A DNA stretch of 64,000 bases from Nocardiopsis sp. CNR-923 (lineage in GTDB: Bacteria; Actinomycetota; Actinomycetes; Streptosporangiales; Streptosporangiaceae): the NCBI RefSeq assembly GCF_001942255.1, contig NZ_MKKC01000153.1:62001-126000 (forward strand), given 5' to 3'. The notes under the pieces were generated by a model. It was not told where the DNA came from and did not search any database. It worked only from the letters and a program-made list of their open reading frames with translations. Every line of letters begins with the position of its first letter. The stretch's first letter is position 1. This document shows, piece by piece, positions 36,574 through 44,746 of the stretch. The position numbers were made by a program, and so were the translations under genes.

Positions 36574-37906
36574 TGGTCGCGCTCACCTTCTCGTTCGCCA
36601 CCGCGAGCAGCACGGACGCCACGCGGCTCAGATCGCCGTGGGGGTCGGCGGGGGCCCCGGGCGCGTGGTGGTCGGCGCCACTCGTTTCGTCGGGGTGTGT
36701 CCGGCTGTAGTCGTCATTGTCCTGGATCAGGGGGACACGCTCGTCCGTGTCGGCTCCGTAGCGGGCGGCGGCGGCGGTGAGCCGTCGGCGCCCGGGCCCG
36801 CCGCGGAGGAGCCCGAGGTCGGCCAGCAGGGCGAGCACCCGTGCGCGCAGCCGGTCCGGGTCGGGGACCTCGGGTCCGGCGGTGCGGGCCCACTCGGCCC
36901 GTTCGGGGGTCCCGTGGGCGCACAGGACGTCGAGCGCGCCCTCCAGTTGGGCGTCGGAAACGGAGACGGAGGTGGCGGGGCGACCGGGGTGCAGGCGGCC
37001 GGACAGGTGTCGGACGAGGGACAGGGCGGCCTGGCCGACGGGGTCGTCGGAGGGGAAGTCGGGGCGGGGAGCGGTCTCGTCGGGGAACACCAGCGCCACG
37101 CCCTCGGCGCGGACCTCGGTGTCGGCGCCGAGGAGGTTGCCGAGCGCGGCGGCCGCGCGCCACTGGTGGGCGGCGAGACGGTCGCGCTGGCGGTCGGGCA
37201 GGTCCTCGCGGTAGACGACGGCGGTCTCGGCGAGGAGGCGCCGCAGTGCGATCTCACCCGCGTGGTCGCCGGAGGGGTCGGTGTCCGCGGCCTCGGCGAG
37301 GTAGGTGTCGGGGGTGTCGCCCGCGCGGGGCGGGTGGACGGCGACGGCGCGCAGGACCTGGGGTTCGGGGCGTAGTCGGGTGTCGGCGGTGGCGTCGTCG
37401 CGGTGGTCGGCGAGGGTTCCGTGGACCTCGGTGAGTGCGCCGAGGTCGACCAGGCGGGTCAGGGCGGCGCAGAACGCGCGGCGCTCACCGAGTCCGAGGG
37501 CGGGGTCTGCGTCGACCCCGGCCTCGCGAGCGGCCGAGCGGACGCCGGCGGCCAGGTTCAGGACGGAGACGGTCTCGCTCTCCTCCAGCAGGACGGCGAG
37601 GGACAGCGCGACATAGGTGTGGACGCGCGGGGTGAAGCGGGTGCCGGTGTGCCGGGTGTGCGGCCGGGTGACCTCCGTGACGAGGCCGCGCTTGGCGAGC
37701 CGGGCGTGGTCGTCGGCGACGGTCAGCCGGTAGCCGAGCACGCGTTGGAAACGCTGCACGAGCCATTCCGCGTGGGAGTTGACGAGCGCGAACTCGGCCG
37801 GGTGGCTGCGCGCGCTGATCAGCGGGTGCGCCATGAGGGCACGGGCGGCCGCCTGGCGCTCGCCGAGGAGGGCGGCGTCCTCGCTGTGGGTGTCCGTCTC
37901 CATCAC
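36527..37906 (-). CDS. jetB: JetB-like protein (TIGR02678/DUF2398, KITE-type subunit)
   Basis: 459 residues, uninterrupted; start GTG at 37904-37906 or ATG at 37901-37903. The family features are ERQAAARALMAHPLISA, AEFALVNSHAEWLVQRFQRVLGYRL and VHTYVALSLAVLLEES in the first winged-helix region, then YREDLPDRQRDRLAAHQWR and RAEGVALVFPDE. In Wadjet this subunit is the MukE-like KITE protein that binds the kleisin JetA. It lies 6 nt after the jetA remnant and overlaps jetC, so all three are one transcription unit. The C-terminal 60 or so residues are low-complexity and acidic. Confidence 0.82.
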   Translation of the reverse strand: MMETDTHSEDAALLGERQAAARALMAHPLISARSHPAEFALVNSHAEWLVQRFQRVLGYRLTVADDHARLAKRGLVTEVTRPHTRHTGTRFTPRVHTYVALSLAVLLEESETVSVLNLAAGVRSAAREAGVDADPALGLGERRAFCAALTRLVDLGALTEVHGTLADHRDDATADTRLRPEPQVLRAVAVHPPRAGDTPDTYLAEAADTDPSGDHAGEIALRRLLAETAVVYREDLPDRQRDRLAAHQWRAAAALGNLLGADTEVRAEGVALVFPDETAPRPDFPSDDPVGQAALSLVRHLSGRLHPGRPATSVSVSDAQLEGALDVLCAHGTPERAEWARTAGPEVPDPDRLRARVLALLADLGLLRGGPGRRRLTAAAARYGADTDERVPLIQDNDDYSRTHPDETSGADHHAPGAPADPHGDLSRVASVLLAVANEKVSATSGDPGDEPDPRDGSD

Positions 37907-37912
37907 CCCCGT

Positions 37913-38989
37913 CTACAGGACCTCGCGCCGGTGCGCGGACAGGTCGATCGGTCCGGTGGTCTCGTTGTCGGGGTTGGCGGTCCCGTCGTGGGGAGGGGTG
38001 GCCGTGCCCTCCCGCGCGGGGTCACCTCGGCCGCCGACGGCCGAGGGTTGCGTGGTGTCGGACGTGACGACGGGGATGGGCCCGGTGACGGCGTCGGCCG
38101 CCGAGGCGGCGCGTGCGTCCTCCGTTCGGGCGAGCGGGTCCTCGGCAGCGGTCGAGCCGGGCGCCGCGCGCGGAGCGGGGTGCCCGGGGGACTGTTGGAG
38201 ATCCCGGGACGGCTGCGACGGCGCGGACTCGCGCCAGCCGCGGAACCTGGGCTCCCGACCGTCGACGGGCGCTGGGGGTCCAGCTGGCTCCTGGGCGTCC
38301 GAGGGCACGGCGGGCGGCGGGGTCGGCTCCGGGGCGGCCGGAAGGTCGAGGACGTGCTGGTCGTAGGGGGTCACGCACAGCCGCAGCCCCGCGAGGGTGA
38401 GCTCACCGCCCTCCCCCAGCACCGTGACCTCCGCGCCGGGCGCGGAGAACACGTGCAGCCGGAGGGAGAACTCCAGGTCCCCGGCGGAGGTGGGGCGTCG
38501 GCTGGCGTCACCGGAGCCGAGGGCCGCGGTGAGCAACTCCATGAGGACCTCCATGCCCGGCCCGGACAGGTCCAGGCGGGCGCGGTCCCCGGTGGGCTCG
38601 GCGAGCAGCACACGGATCCGCGAGGCGCCCGCGCGGCGCCAGTGCGCGGAGGACTCGGCGGCGTCGCGCAACCGGGCCCGCTGGGCGCGGTGGTCGCGGA
38701 CCGGCTCGGGCGGGCGGGTGCCGGGGCGCTCGGTGACCGTGCCGCGGTCCGGGTCCGCGTGCCACCAGCTGGTGGTGGCGGCGACGCCGTCGTCGGTGCG
38801 GCCCGCCAGACGCAGGTCGGAGTGCAGGCCGTAGGCGGCGGTCGCCAGCGCCTCGGCGCGGTCCGTGTCGGCTTCCTCGAACCACGAGGCCAGGCGCAGC
38901 AGGGCCGCGCGGCCGTGCCGTGGCACCGGCGGGTCGCCGAGGCCCTGTCCGTCGTCCGCGCGGTCGTCCGGCCGCTCCTTGAGTCCCAC
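37913..38989 (-). CDS. jetA: JetA-like kleisin (TIGR02677/DUF2397), N-terminally shortened
   Basis: 358 residues. What is present matches the C-terminal half of TIGR02677 proteins: GRAALLRLASWFEEADTDRA with ATAAYGLHSDL, then SGPGMEVLMELLTAAL and the closing strand GGELTLAGLRLCVTPYD, followed by a roughly 120-residue Pro/Ala-rich tail. Usual family members are about 500 residues and begin with winged-helix domains that bind the SMC neck; those are absent. An in-frame TGA lies just before the GTG start, and only about 135 bp separate this gene from the next one upstream, so the missing part is not hidden by a frameshift. No ribosome binding site is evident. It may be a remnant or a genuinely short variant. 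Confidence 0.65.
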   Translation of the reverse strand: MGLKERPDDRADDGQGLGDPPVPRHGRAALLRLASWFEEADTDRAEALATAAYGLHSDLRLAGRTDDGVAATTSWWHADPDRGTVTERPGTRPPEPVRDHRAQRARLRDAAESSAHWRRAGASRIRVLLAEPTGDRARLDLSGPGMEVLMELLTAALGSGDASRRPTSAGDLEFSLRLHVFSAPGAEVTVLGEGGELTLAGLRLCVTPYDQHVLDLPAAPEPTPPPAVPSDAQEPAGPPAPVDGREPRFRGWRESAPSQPSRDLQQSPGHPAPRAAPGSTAAEDPLARTEDARAASAADAVTGPIPVVTSDTTQPSAVGGRGDPAREGTATPPHDGTANPDNETTGPIDLSAHRREVL

Positions 38990-39125
38990 AACTCAGCAGA
39001 GTAGAGACCTCACGGACACGCCACGCCCGGATCGGCCTCGCATGGTCCGGGTGGACCACCCCCATCACCCGTTCTGAGCAGGGATTATGTTCTTTTTCGG
39101 AAGTTTGGAGGGATTCCTGGGCGCG

Positions 39126-39608
39126 CTACTCCGGCGGCAGGTCCAGGCGGCCCCCGTCCGCCTGCTCCATCGCCTCGCGGGCCTCGTCGGGCATGTCCCC
39201 GGCCGGGTCGCGGATCGTGTAGGCCGTGAAGTACTCGGTGCCGCCGACCTCTCGCGGATCGGAGAGTTCGATGTCCACCTCGTAGGGGTCGTCGGTGCAG
39301 TCGTGCTCGAAGCACCAGGTCCCGGACAGCTCACCGTGGCCCCGCGCGGTCTCGGCCGACCACTCCTCCCAGTTCATCCGGCCGAACGTGGTGAACTCGG
39401 TGGCCACGTAGTCGGTCGGGCGCTGGTCGTCGAATCCCTCGGGGTCGCCGTACCGGTTGAAGACGTAGGGGGCGCCGTTGGGGCCGCCGGTGTTCGGCGA
39501 GACGACCACGTCCGGGCTGGCGTCCTCGGGCTCCCTGGGTGTGGCGACCTGCTCCCCGCAGGCCGTCACCAGCAGCAGGACCGCGCCGCTCAGGAGAACA
39601 CGCTTCAT
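39126..39608 (-). CDS. Small secreted lipoprotein of unknown function
   Basis: 160 residues from the ATG at 39606-39608, with GGAGG 5 nt upstream. Signal peptide MKRVLLSGAVLLLVTACGEQ has a lipobox (VTAC), so it should be anchored to the membrane outer face. The mature part is acidic and contains two cysteines (WCFEHDC) that could form a disulfide. I do not recognise the family. It is 136 nt upstream of the truncated jetA on the same strand and just downstream of the chaplin-like genes. Confidence 0.75.
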   Translation of the reverse strand: MKRVLLSGAVLLLVTACGEQVATPREPEDASPDVVVSPNTGGPNGAPYVFNRYGDPEGFDDQRPTDYVATEFTTFGRMNWEEWSAETARGHGELSGTWCFEHDCTDDPYEVDIELSDPREVGGTEYFTAYTIRDPAGDMPDEAREAMEQADGGRLDLPPE

Positions 39609-39748
39609 TCCGACCTCCTCCGTGTGCGCCCCATCATGCCCCCGAACCGCGGGAAGGCCCCCCAGCACACGCCGGGGGACCTCCGAACCGCACTTTTCCG
39701 TCACTGTGGGACCGTCAGGCCCCGCCACCCAGGACTAGTACCTGTCTT

Positions 39749-40000
39749 CTAGTGGCTCAGGTTGAGGCTCTTGGGACCGTTGGTGCAGTCGCCCGTGGTC
39801 TGCGGAGACAGAACCGGGACGTTGACCGCCTTCAGGCCCACAGCCGCGCTGGTGTTGCACAGCTGAACGGGAACGACCTGCAGATTCTGGTTGTACTGCT
39901 GGTCGCCGCCGTGCGAGCCTGCGGAGGCCGGGGTGGCCATGAGGGCCGCCCCGAACGCGATCCCCGCGAGAGCGCCGGCCGCGGTGAGCTTTCGCAACAT
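39749..40000 (-). CDS. Chaplin-like secreted peptide 1
   Basis: 83 residues: Sec signal peptide (MLRKLTAAGALAGIAFGAAL, cleavage after ASA) and a mature part of about 56 residues beginning GSHGGDQQYNQNLQ. Two cysteines (QLCNT and GDCTNG) flank a Val/Leu/Ile-rich stretch, a pattern like that of chaplins, which assemble into amyloid surface layers on aerial hyphae. Sequence is not close enough to call a classical chaplin. Last of four tandem paralogues on this strand. Confidence 0.7.
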   Translation of the reverse strand: MLRKLTAAGALAGIAFGAALMATPASAGSHGGDQQYNQNLQVVPVQLCNTSAAVGLKAVNVPVLSPQTTGDCTNGPKSLNLSH

Positions 40001-40011
40001 GACCGGAGCTC

Positions 40012-40259
40012 CTAGTGGATGTTGGTGCTGGCGGGCCCGTTGACGCAGTCCCCCGTGGTCTGCGGCGACAGGATCGGGATGTTCACGCCGGCCAGGAGAC
40101 CCACGGCCAGCTCGGTGTTGCAGAGCTGGACGGGGATGACCTGCAGGTTCTGGTTGAACTGCTGGTCGCGCCGTGCGAGGCGGAGGCGGGCGTGGCGGCC
40201 AGGACGGCGCCCAGGGCGATTCCGGCGACGGCGCCGGCGGTGGTGAGCTTGCGCAGCAT
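40012..40259 (-). CDS. Chaplin-like secreted peptide 2, one-base deletion
   Basis: About 82 residues after correcting a missing base near 40171, inside the GGDQQ-encoding part that all four paralogues share. N-terminal signal MLRKLTTAGAVAGIALG, mature end QLCNTELAVGLLAGVNIPIL then GDCVNGPASTNIH. It starts 11 nt from the next gene of the array. The shift may be an assembly error, like those in essential genes of this window. Confidence 0.65.
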
Positions 40260-40271
40260 GTCAGAGATCTC

Positions 40272-40520
40272 CTAGTCGATGTTGGTGGCGACCTGGCCGT
40301 TGGTGCAGTCGCCCGTGGTCTGCGGCGACAGAACCGGGATGTTCACGGCCACCAGGCCGACGGCCGCGCTGGTGTTGCACAGCTGGACCGGGATTCCCTG
40401 GAGGTTCTGGTTGTACTGCTGGTCCCCACCGTGCGAGTGAGCGGAGGCCGGGGAGCCGGAGAGAACGACACCGAAAGCGGCACCAGCGACGAGGCCGGCA
40501 ACACCGAGCTTACGCAGCAT
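40272..40520 (-). CDS. Chaplin-like secreted peptide 3
   Basis: 82 residues with a signal peptide (MLRKLGVAGLVAGAAFGVVL) and the same two-cysteine mature part (QLCNTSAAVGLVAVNIPVL, GDCTNG). Nearly identical to peptide 1 across the hydrophobic core, so the array arose by tandem duplication. Confidence 0.7.
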   Translation of the reverse strand: MLRKLGVAGLVAGAAFGVVLSGSPASAHSHGGDQQYNQNLQGIPVQLCNTSAAVGLVAVNIPVLSPQTTGDCTNGQVATNID

Positions 40521-40576
40521 TTGTATTACCCTTCAGAAAAGTTTGGAGAACTGTCTCGGCGAGCTAATTGCCGGAA

Positions 40577-40822
40577 CTAGCTGATGTTGGTGCCGATGGG
40601 CCCGTTGGTGCAGTCGCCCGTGGTCTGCGGCGACAGGATCGGGATGGTGACGGCAACCAGGCCGACGCTGCCGGTCAGGTTGCAGGACTGGATCGGAACC
40701 ACCTGCAGGTTCTGGTTGAACTGCTGGTCGCCACCGTGCGAGGCGTACGCGGGAACCCCCGTGAGGATCGCGCCCATCGCGGCACCGGCGACCAGGCCAG
40801 CAGCGGCCATCTTCTTGATCAT
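40577..40822 (-). CDS. Chaplin-like secreted peptide 4
   Basis: 81 residues, the most divergent of the four (MIKKMAAAGLVAGAAMGAIL signal; mature SHGGDQQFNQNLQVVPIQSC). It is first in the transcription direction. In the 630 bp upstream I see a TTGACA at 40928-40933 (minus strand) about 100 nt before the start, and an inverted repeat CAAAGGAAT/ATTCCTTTTG at 40946-40984 just before it, a possible operator. Confidence 0.7.
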   Translation of the reverse strand: MIKKMAAAGLVAGAAMGAILTGVPAYASHGGDQQFNQNLQVVPIQSCNLTGSVGLVAVTIPILSPQTTGDCTNGPIGTNIS

Positions 40823-41456
40823 GACTTCCCCCGAGAATCAATGCGAGGTGTTGACAGAAAAAGACGCAGGCGCTTCTTGCACCTGTGTCGCGGTGGACTG
40901 GTGCAATCATCATCCGGCCCCGGTTTTTGTCAACGCCGAAACTCGCAAAGGAATTTGCCCGATTTGTCGGCGACATTCCTTTTGTTCAGGGGGCGAATCC
41001 CTACCGAACTGACACTTTCCCATGACCGACGCCAATGCCGCGAATCCCGACGCGACACATCACGCCCGACGAGACGGGCGAATCCAACGAGACCCACACG
41101 GAGCACACCCGCCAGAACGCCCCGGATCACCTACCCCACCGGCAAACCCGCAGCTCAGGAGCGTGCGAGGGGCAAGCTCGCGCCATACGGAGACCACGAC
41201 ACGCCCATTACTGTGCGTAATTTACTCGTGACACTAACGCGATCGATTCGCGATCGGCCGAATCCCCCGGACCGGCCGAGTCGCCACCGGGAGTGACGCA
41301 CGCCACTCCCTCCACGCGCCTCGGAGAACACACGGGTCGTACCCAGGCCACCCGTGCGTGACCGCCGACACACCGCATGGGCGATCAGGGACCCCGCGCA
41401 CGCGACAGGCCCCGGTGATCAGCGTTTCCGCTGTTCACCGGGGCCTGTTCCCAGGG
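40823..41456. other. Intergenic region upstream of the chaplin-like array
   Basis: 634 bp with lower G+C than the surroundings and no credible reading frame. It holds the -35-like TTGACA and the spaced inverted repeat (40946-40954 and 40975-40984) noted under peptide 4. Confidence 0.6.
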
Positions 41457-41538
41457 TGGCAGGTGAAGGATTCGAACCTTCGAAGGCTAAGCCGACGGAT
41501 TTACAGTCCGCTCCCATTGGCCGCTCGGGCAACCTGCC
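41457..41538 (-). tRNA. tRNA-Tyr (GTA anticodon)
   Basis: 82-nt class II tRNA with a long variable arm: GGCAGGT acceptor, anticodon loop CTGTAAA, TpsiC GGTTCGAATCC. The CCA end is not encoded. Confidence 0.94.
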
Positions 41539-41771
41539 TGGGCTGCGGCGACGTGCTCGTCGCGACGCATCAACGAGAATAGCGGATGTTCGGCCCGAAC
41601 CTGAAATCGATAACCCGAACGTCTTCCCAACAGGGTGTTCGGGCGTCCTGAGCAGCGCACGGCTAAGCTCGTGACCCCACCCGGCCGGAACCGTCGGCGC
41701 GGGCAGGACGAGACCGCGCGGGCGCCCACGAGCGCCCGCTACCCATGACAGACAACGGGGTGTGAGCGTAC

Positions 41772-42269
41772 GTGGCCGCCGAATCCAGTTTCGACGTCGT
41801 GTCCAAACTCGACCGTCAGGAGGTCGACAACGCCCTGAACCAGGCGGGCAAGGAGCTGGCCCAGCGGTTCGACTTCAAGGGCACCGGAACCACCATCGCC
41901 TGGCAGGGCGAGGACGGGGTCGAGATCAGGAGCGGCTCCGAGGAGCGGGCCAAGGCCGCCCTGGAGCTCTTCAAGGAGAAGCTGGTCAAGCGGAAGATCT
42001 CCCTCAAGGTCCTCGACCCCGCCGACGAGCCCAAGGTCTCCGGCAAGGAGTACCGCCTCCCCATCGGCCTCAAGGAGGGCATCACCTCCGAGGACGCCAA
42101 GAAGATCTCCAAACTCATCCGCGACGAGGGCCCCAAGGGCGTCAAGGCGCAGATCCAGGGTGACGAGCTGCGCGTCAGTTCCAAGAAGAAGGACGACCTC
42201 CAGAGCGTCATGAAGCTCATCGAGGCCAAGGACTTCGATCTGGCGCTCCAGTTCGTCAACTACCGGTAG
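41772..42269 (+). CDS. yajQ: YajQ-family nucleotide-binding protein
   Basis: 165 residues from a GTG, intact, with the family start SSFDVVSKLDRQEVDNALNQ and the paired ferredoxin-like folds (RFDFKGTGTTIAW; KLIRDEGPKGVKAQIQGDE). YajQ proteins bind tRNA, GTP/ATP and, in Xanthomonas, cyclic di-GMP; the role in actinomycetes is not established. Monocistronic, with a strong terminator about 105 nt downstream. Confidence 0.95.
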   Translation: MAAESSFDVVSKLDRQEVDNALNQAGKELAQRFDFKGTGTTIAWQGEDGVEIRSGSEERAKAALELFKEKLVKRKISLKVLDPADEPKVSGKEYRLPIGLKEGITSEDAKKISKLIRDEGPKGVKAQIQGDELRVSSKKKDDLQSVMKLIEAKDFDLALQFVNYR

Positions 42270-42373
42270 GCCGCTCGTTCGGGTGTGCCCGGTCAGGTGT
42301 GCGCACACAGCGCGCGCGTTCCTGGAAGACCTCGGCGACCCCGTACTGACACAGGGCGCCCCCCAGGCATGCG

Positions 42374-42405
42374 GGACCCCGCCGTCCCCCGGAACGGCGG
42401 GGTCC
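42374..42405 (+). terminator. Terminator after yajQ
   Basis: Perfect 12-bp stem (GGACCCCGCCGT/ACGGCGGGGTCC) with an 8-nt loop. Confidence 0.8.
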
Positions 42406-42554
42406 TGTCACCGAGGACGGAACTCCCGGTGACGGTGTCCGCGCGTCGCCTCTGCCAGGGCGTGGTTGTCGGCGAGCGGGCGGGCCGGTTGCCGCGCCCC
42501 GGGGGGTGTCGACCACTTCCCCACAGGGGATGTTGGAACCCGGGGCGCGGGGGT

Positions 42555-42842
42555 CTAGCTGGCTCTGCGAGGGGGCGCTATCCGTCGGTCGGGTGCGGTC
42601 AGCTTGGCCACGAACCGCACGAGTGAGGGCTCAAGGATCGTCGGCTCCACAGCGGCGTAGGGGTCCACGTGGGTGGCCCACCACAAGCACGGGGTCTTCC
42701 GGATGCTGTACCGGTCGCCGAACCACTCTCGGAGCGCGTCCAGGACGAGCGCGTGGTCCCCGGGTGGGGCCATGTCGATGACGTGCGCCCACTCGCGGAG
42801 GGCGACCGTGTCGCCGGGGTCGGGGAGGCTCACCGCGTTCAC
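42555..42842 (-). CDS. Small conserved-type protein next to an XRE regulator
   Basis: 95 residues from a GTG at 42840-42842 whose first bases overlap the stop of the preceding gene (GTGA), suggesting coupled translation. Composition is ordinary globular: VALREWAHVIDMAPPGDHAL, LREWFGDRYSIRKTPCLWWA. I do not recognise a domain. Comparable small proteins often lie divergent from XRE/DUF5753 regulators in streptomycetes. Confidence 0.55.
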   Translation of the reverse strand: MNAVSLPDPGDTVALREWAHVIDMAPPGDHALVLDALREWFGDRYSIRKTPCLWWATHVDPYAAVEPTILEPSLVRFVAKLTAPDRRIAPPRRAS

Positions 42843-43221
42843 CGGTCCACCCCCAACGCGAGGGCTTCGCGCACGAGGTCGGCCAGTTCGGCGAACTCGC
42901 CACGCTGGGGCGGGACAGTGCGGGGGCGGGTCCTCCCCCACGCGCGGAACGCCGGACGCACGGGGCTGTACCGGCGCGGGTCGTCGGGGTCGTCCATCGT
43001 GATCGGGCAGGGTCCGGGCTCCACGGGGACACGGGAGCGGCGCGGGCGCGAGGACGGGCGGACAGCGGGGGTACCGGGGAGGCGACCGCCAGCAGGGCCG
43101 TGAGCCCTTCGAACTGGCGTCGCGTGGCCGGTGCGGCATCGGGCACGGGGCGCCGGTGGCGTCCGTGCGGGGTGTGTGCGGCGCGTGGGAACAGCGCCCG
43201 GAACAGGGCGATAAGGTGCAT
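42839..43221 (-). CDS. Small protein upstream of the coupled gene, probable frameshift
   Basis: Two overlapping frames, MHLIALFRALFPRAAH to RAAPVSP and VEPGPCPITMDDPDDPRRY to LVREALALGVDR, would join into one protein of about 127 residues if a C is missing from a CCCC run near 43030 (GTGTCCCCGTGGAG). Alternatively the second part is a separate 61-residue gene starting at GTG 43022-43024. Divergent from the XRE gene with a 182-bp shared promoter region. Function unknown. Confidence 0.45.
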
Positions 43222-43403
43222 GTGTCAGCGCTCCTGGTAAGCGTTGGCCATAGCCCCGGGAGTCGTGCTACCGACTCGCCGGGGTCTGTTGTGCAGGCGT
43301 CTTTCAAGCTCCTAAGGTGCCGTGAACTGCGTACTTCCAGAAGCTCTCTACGTGTTTCAGAAATCTCGGGGCAGTGCCGGGAATCCCGTGTCATGATCCG
43401 TTC

Positions 43404-44171
43404 ATGCCTGCCGAGAGTTTCCCCTCAGCCCTCACCCGGCTACGTCGTCTCTCGGGGATGACACAAGCCCAGCTAGCGCGCGCGGCCAATCTCAGCGAGG
43501 CAGCCGTGAGCCGCTACGCCCGGGGCGTGTCCACACCTGACAAGCCGTATGTGAAACGCCTAGACGACGCCGTGGGCGCTGACGGTGAACTCATGGCGGC
43601 GTGGACACAGCAGACTTCGAAGAACGCGCTACCGGCGTTCATGCGGTCTGTGTCCCGCTTGGAAGAGGAAGCGGTATCCGTCGACGCCTTGTCGCCGCTG
43701 ATTCTGCCGGGATACGTCCAGCACCCGGACTACGCCCGCCACGTCATCAGAGACGGTCAACCTCTCCTGGAATCCGAGGAGATCGACCGTTGGGTAGAGG
43801 CCAGGTGTGCGCGTTTGCAGGACCTGACCCAACACCACCACCTGAGGTCAATGTCCGTGCTGTTCCCGGCCGCCGCACTGGACTGTGTCCCACGGGACGT
43901 GACGGCACGGCAGGTGGAACACCTGCGAGCCTTGGACGGCGTCACCGTACACGTGTTGCCCCCGGCACGGTATCTGCCGGGGTTGACCTCACCGACGCAG
44001 CTCTACCGCCTGCGTGACTCCACCGCCGTTGCCGTGACGGAACACCTGGCCGGTAACGTCATCTTGGGAGCGGACAGGATGCCGCGAATGGAAGCCTTGC
44101 ACCGGAGGGCACTCGCAGCGAGCCTGCCGCAACCCGAGTCTTTCGAGCTTCTGGAGAGGTACCGCCAGTGA
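43404..44171 (+). CDS. XRE-family regulator with DUF5753 domain
   Basis: 255 residues from the ATG at 43404. Helix-turn-helix: LRRLSGMTQAQLARAANLSE followed by AAVSRYARGVSTPDKPYVKR. After it, the DUF5753 region runs from about residue 85 (ILPGYVQHPDYARHVIRDG, IDRWVEARCARLQ) to the end. Such proteins come with a DUF397 partner, as here, and include WhiJ-type developmental regulators of Streptomyces and antitoxin-like pairs. The stop overlaps the DUF397 start (GTGA). Confidence 0.85.
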   Translation: MPAESFPSALTRLRRLSGMTQAQLARAANLSEAAVSRYARGVSTPDKPYVKRLDDAVGADGELMAAWTQQTSKNALPAFMRSVSRLEEEAVSVDALSPLILPGYVQHPDYARHVIRDGQPLLESEEIDRWVEARCARLQDLTQHHHLRSMSVLFPAAALDCVPRDVTARQVEHLRALDGVTVHVLPPARYLPGLTSPTQLYRLRDSTAVAVTEHLAGNVILGADRMPRMEALHRRALAASLPQPESFELLERYRQ

Positions 44172-44347
44172 ACGCGTGGCAGTGGCACAAGAGCAGTTAC
44201 AGCGGTTCGGAGTCCACGTGTGTGGAGGTGCGCGAGCACGCACACGGCGCGGACGTCCGAGACACCGAACACTCGGAAATGGGACACCTCTCGGTTCCCG
44301 CCCGTGAGTGGGCGGCCTTGCTCGCCGGGTTGCGCGGACAGTCGTAG
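44168..44347 (+). CDS. DUF397 small partner protein
   Basis: 59 residues from a GTG overlapping the XRE stop. Family hallmarks are the N-terminal WHKSSYSGSESTCVEV, RDTEHSEMGHLSVPAREWAA and a short tail LLAGLRGQS. DUF397 proteins bind or antagonise the adjacent XRE/DUF5753 protein. Composition is slightly less GC-rich than neighbouring genes. Followed by a terminator. Confidence 0.85.
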   Translation: MNAWQWHKSSYSGSESTCVEVREHAHGADVRDTEHSEMGHLSVPAREWAALLAGLRGQS

Positions 44348-44387
44348 CTGTACGCGTGTGGGACTCCCCCTGCCCGGGCAGAGTGCA

Positions 44388-44412
44388 CCCCCGGTCATGA
44401 GTTGACCGGGGG
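44388..44412 (+). terminator. Terminator after the XRE-DUF397 pair
   Basis: Perfect 10-bp stem CCCCCGGTCA/TGACCGGGGG with a 5-nt loop, followed by TTTCGTC. The rest of the gap to 44746 shows no gene. Confidence 0.8.
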
Positions 44413-44746
44413 TTTCGTCGTGTTCGGCCAGCGGCTGCCGAGATCGCCCGACAGGCTTCCGGGACAGTCGATCCTTACCGCGAGACTTCCCCGGGGTTCG
44501 GGAAGTCCTGGAAGCGGCGTAGGAACCGTCGTCCGACAGGGCACATCCAGGGCACACGGCGTTGGGATCTAGTGAAATCCAGCGAGACCCGATGAGAGCC
44601 ATGATCCCCGTTGAGAAACGGTGTCGGGGACGAAGTCCCAGGTGGCTCCGTCCCCGTTCGCACCACGTCGACCACCGGTGGCGGCCGGGCGCGCACACAC
44701 GGCCGTCCTGGCTCCCGGCCGGAAGGCAGGGCGGCCGTGACCCGTC

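Noticed and set aside
29296..41538. The SMC island as an integrative element using tRNA-Thr or tRNA-Tyr as attachment site
   Set aside because: I found no integrase gene and no repeat of a tRNA 3' end at the opposite boundary.
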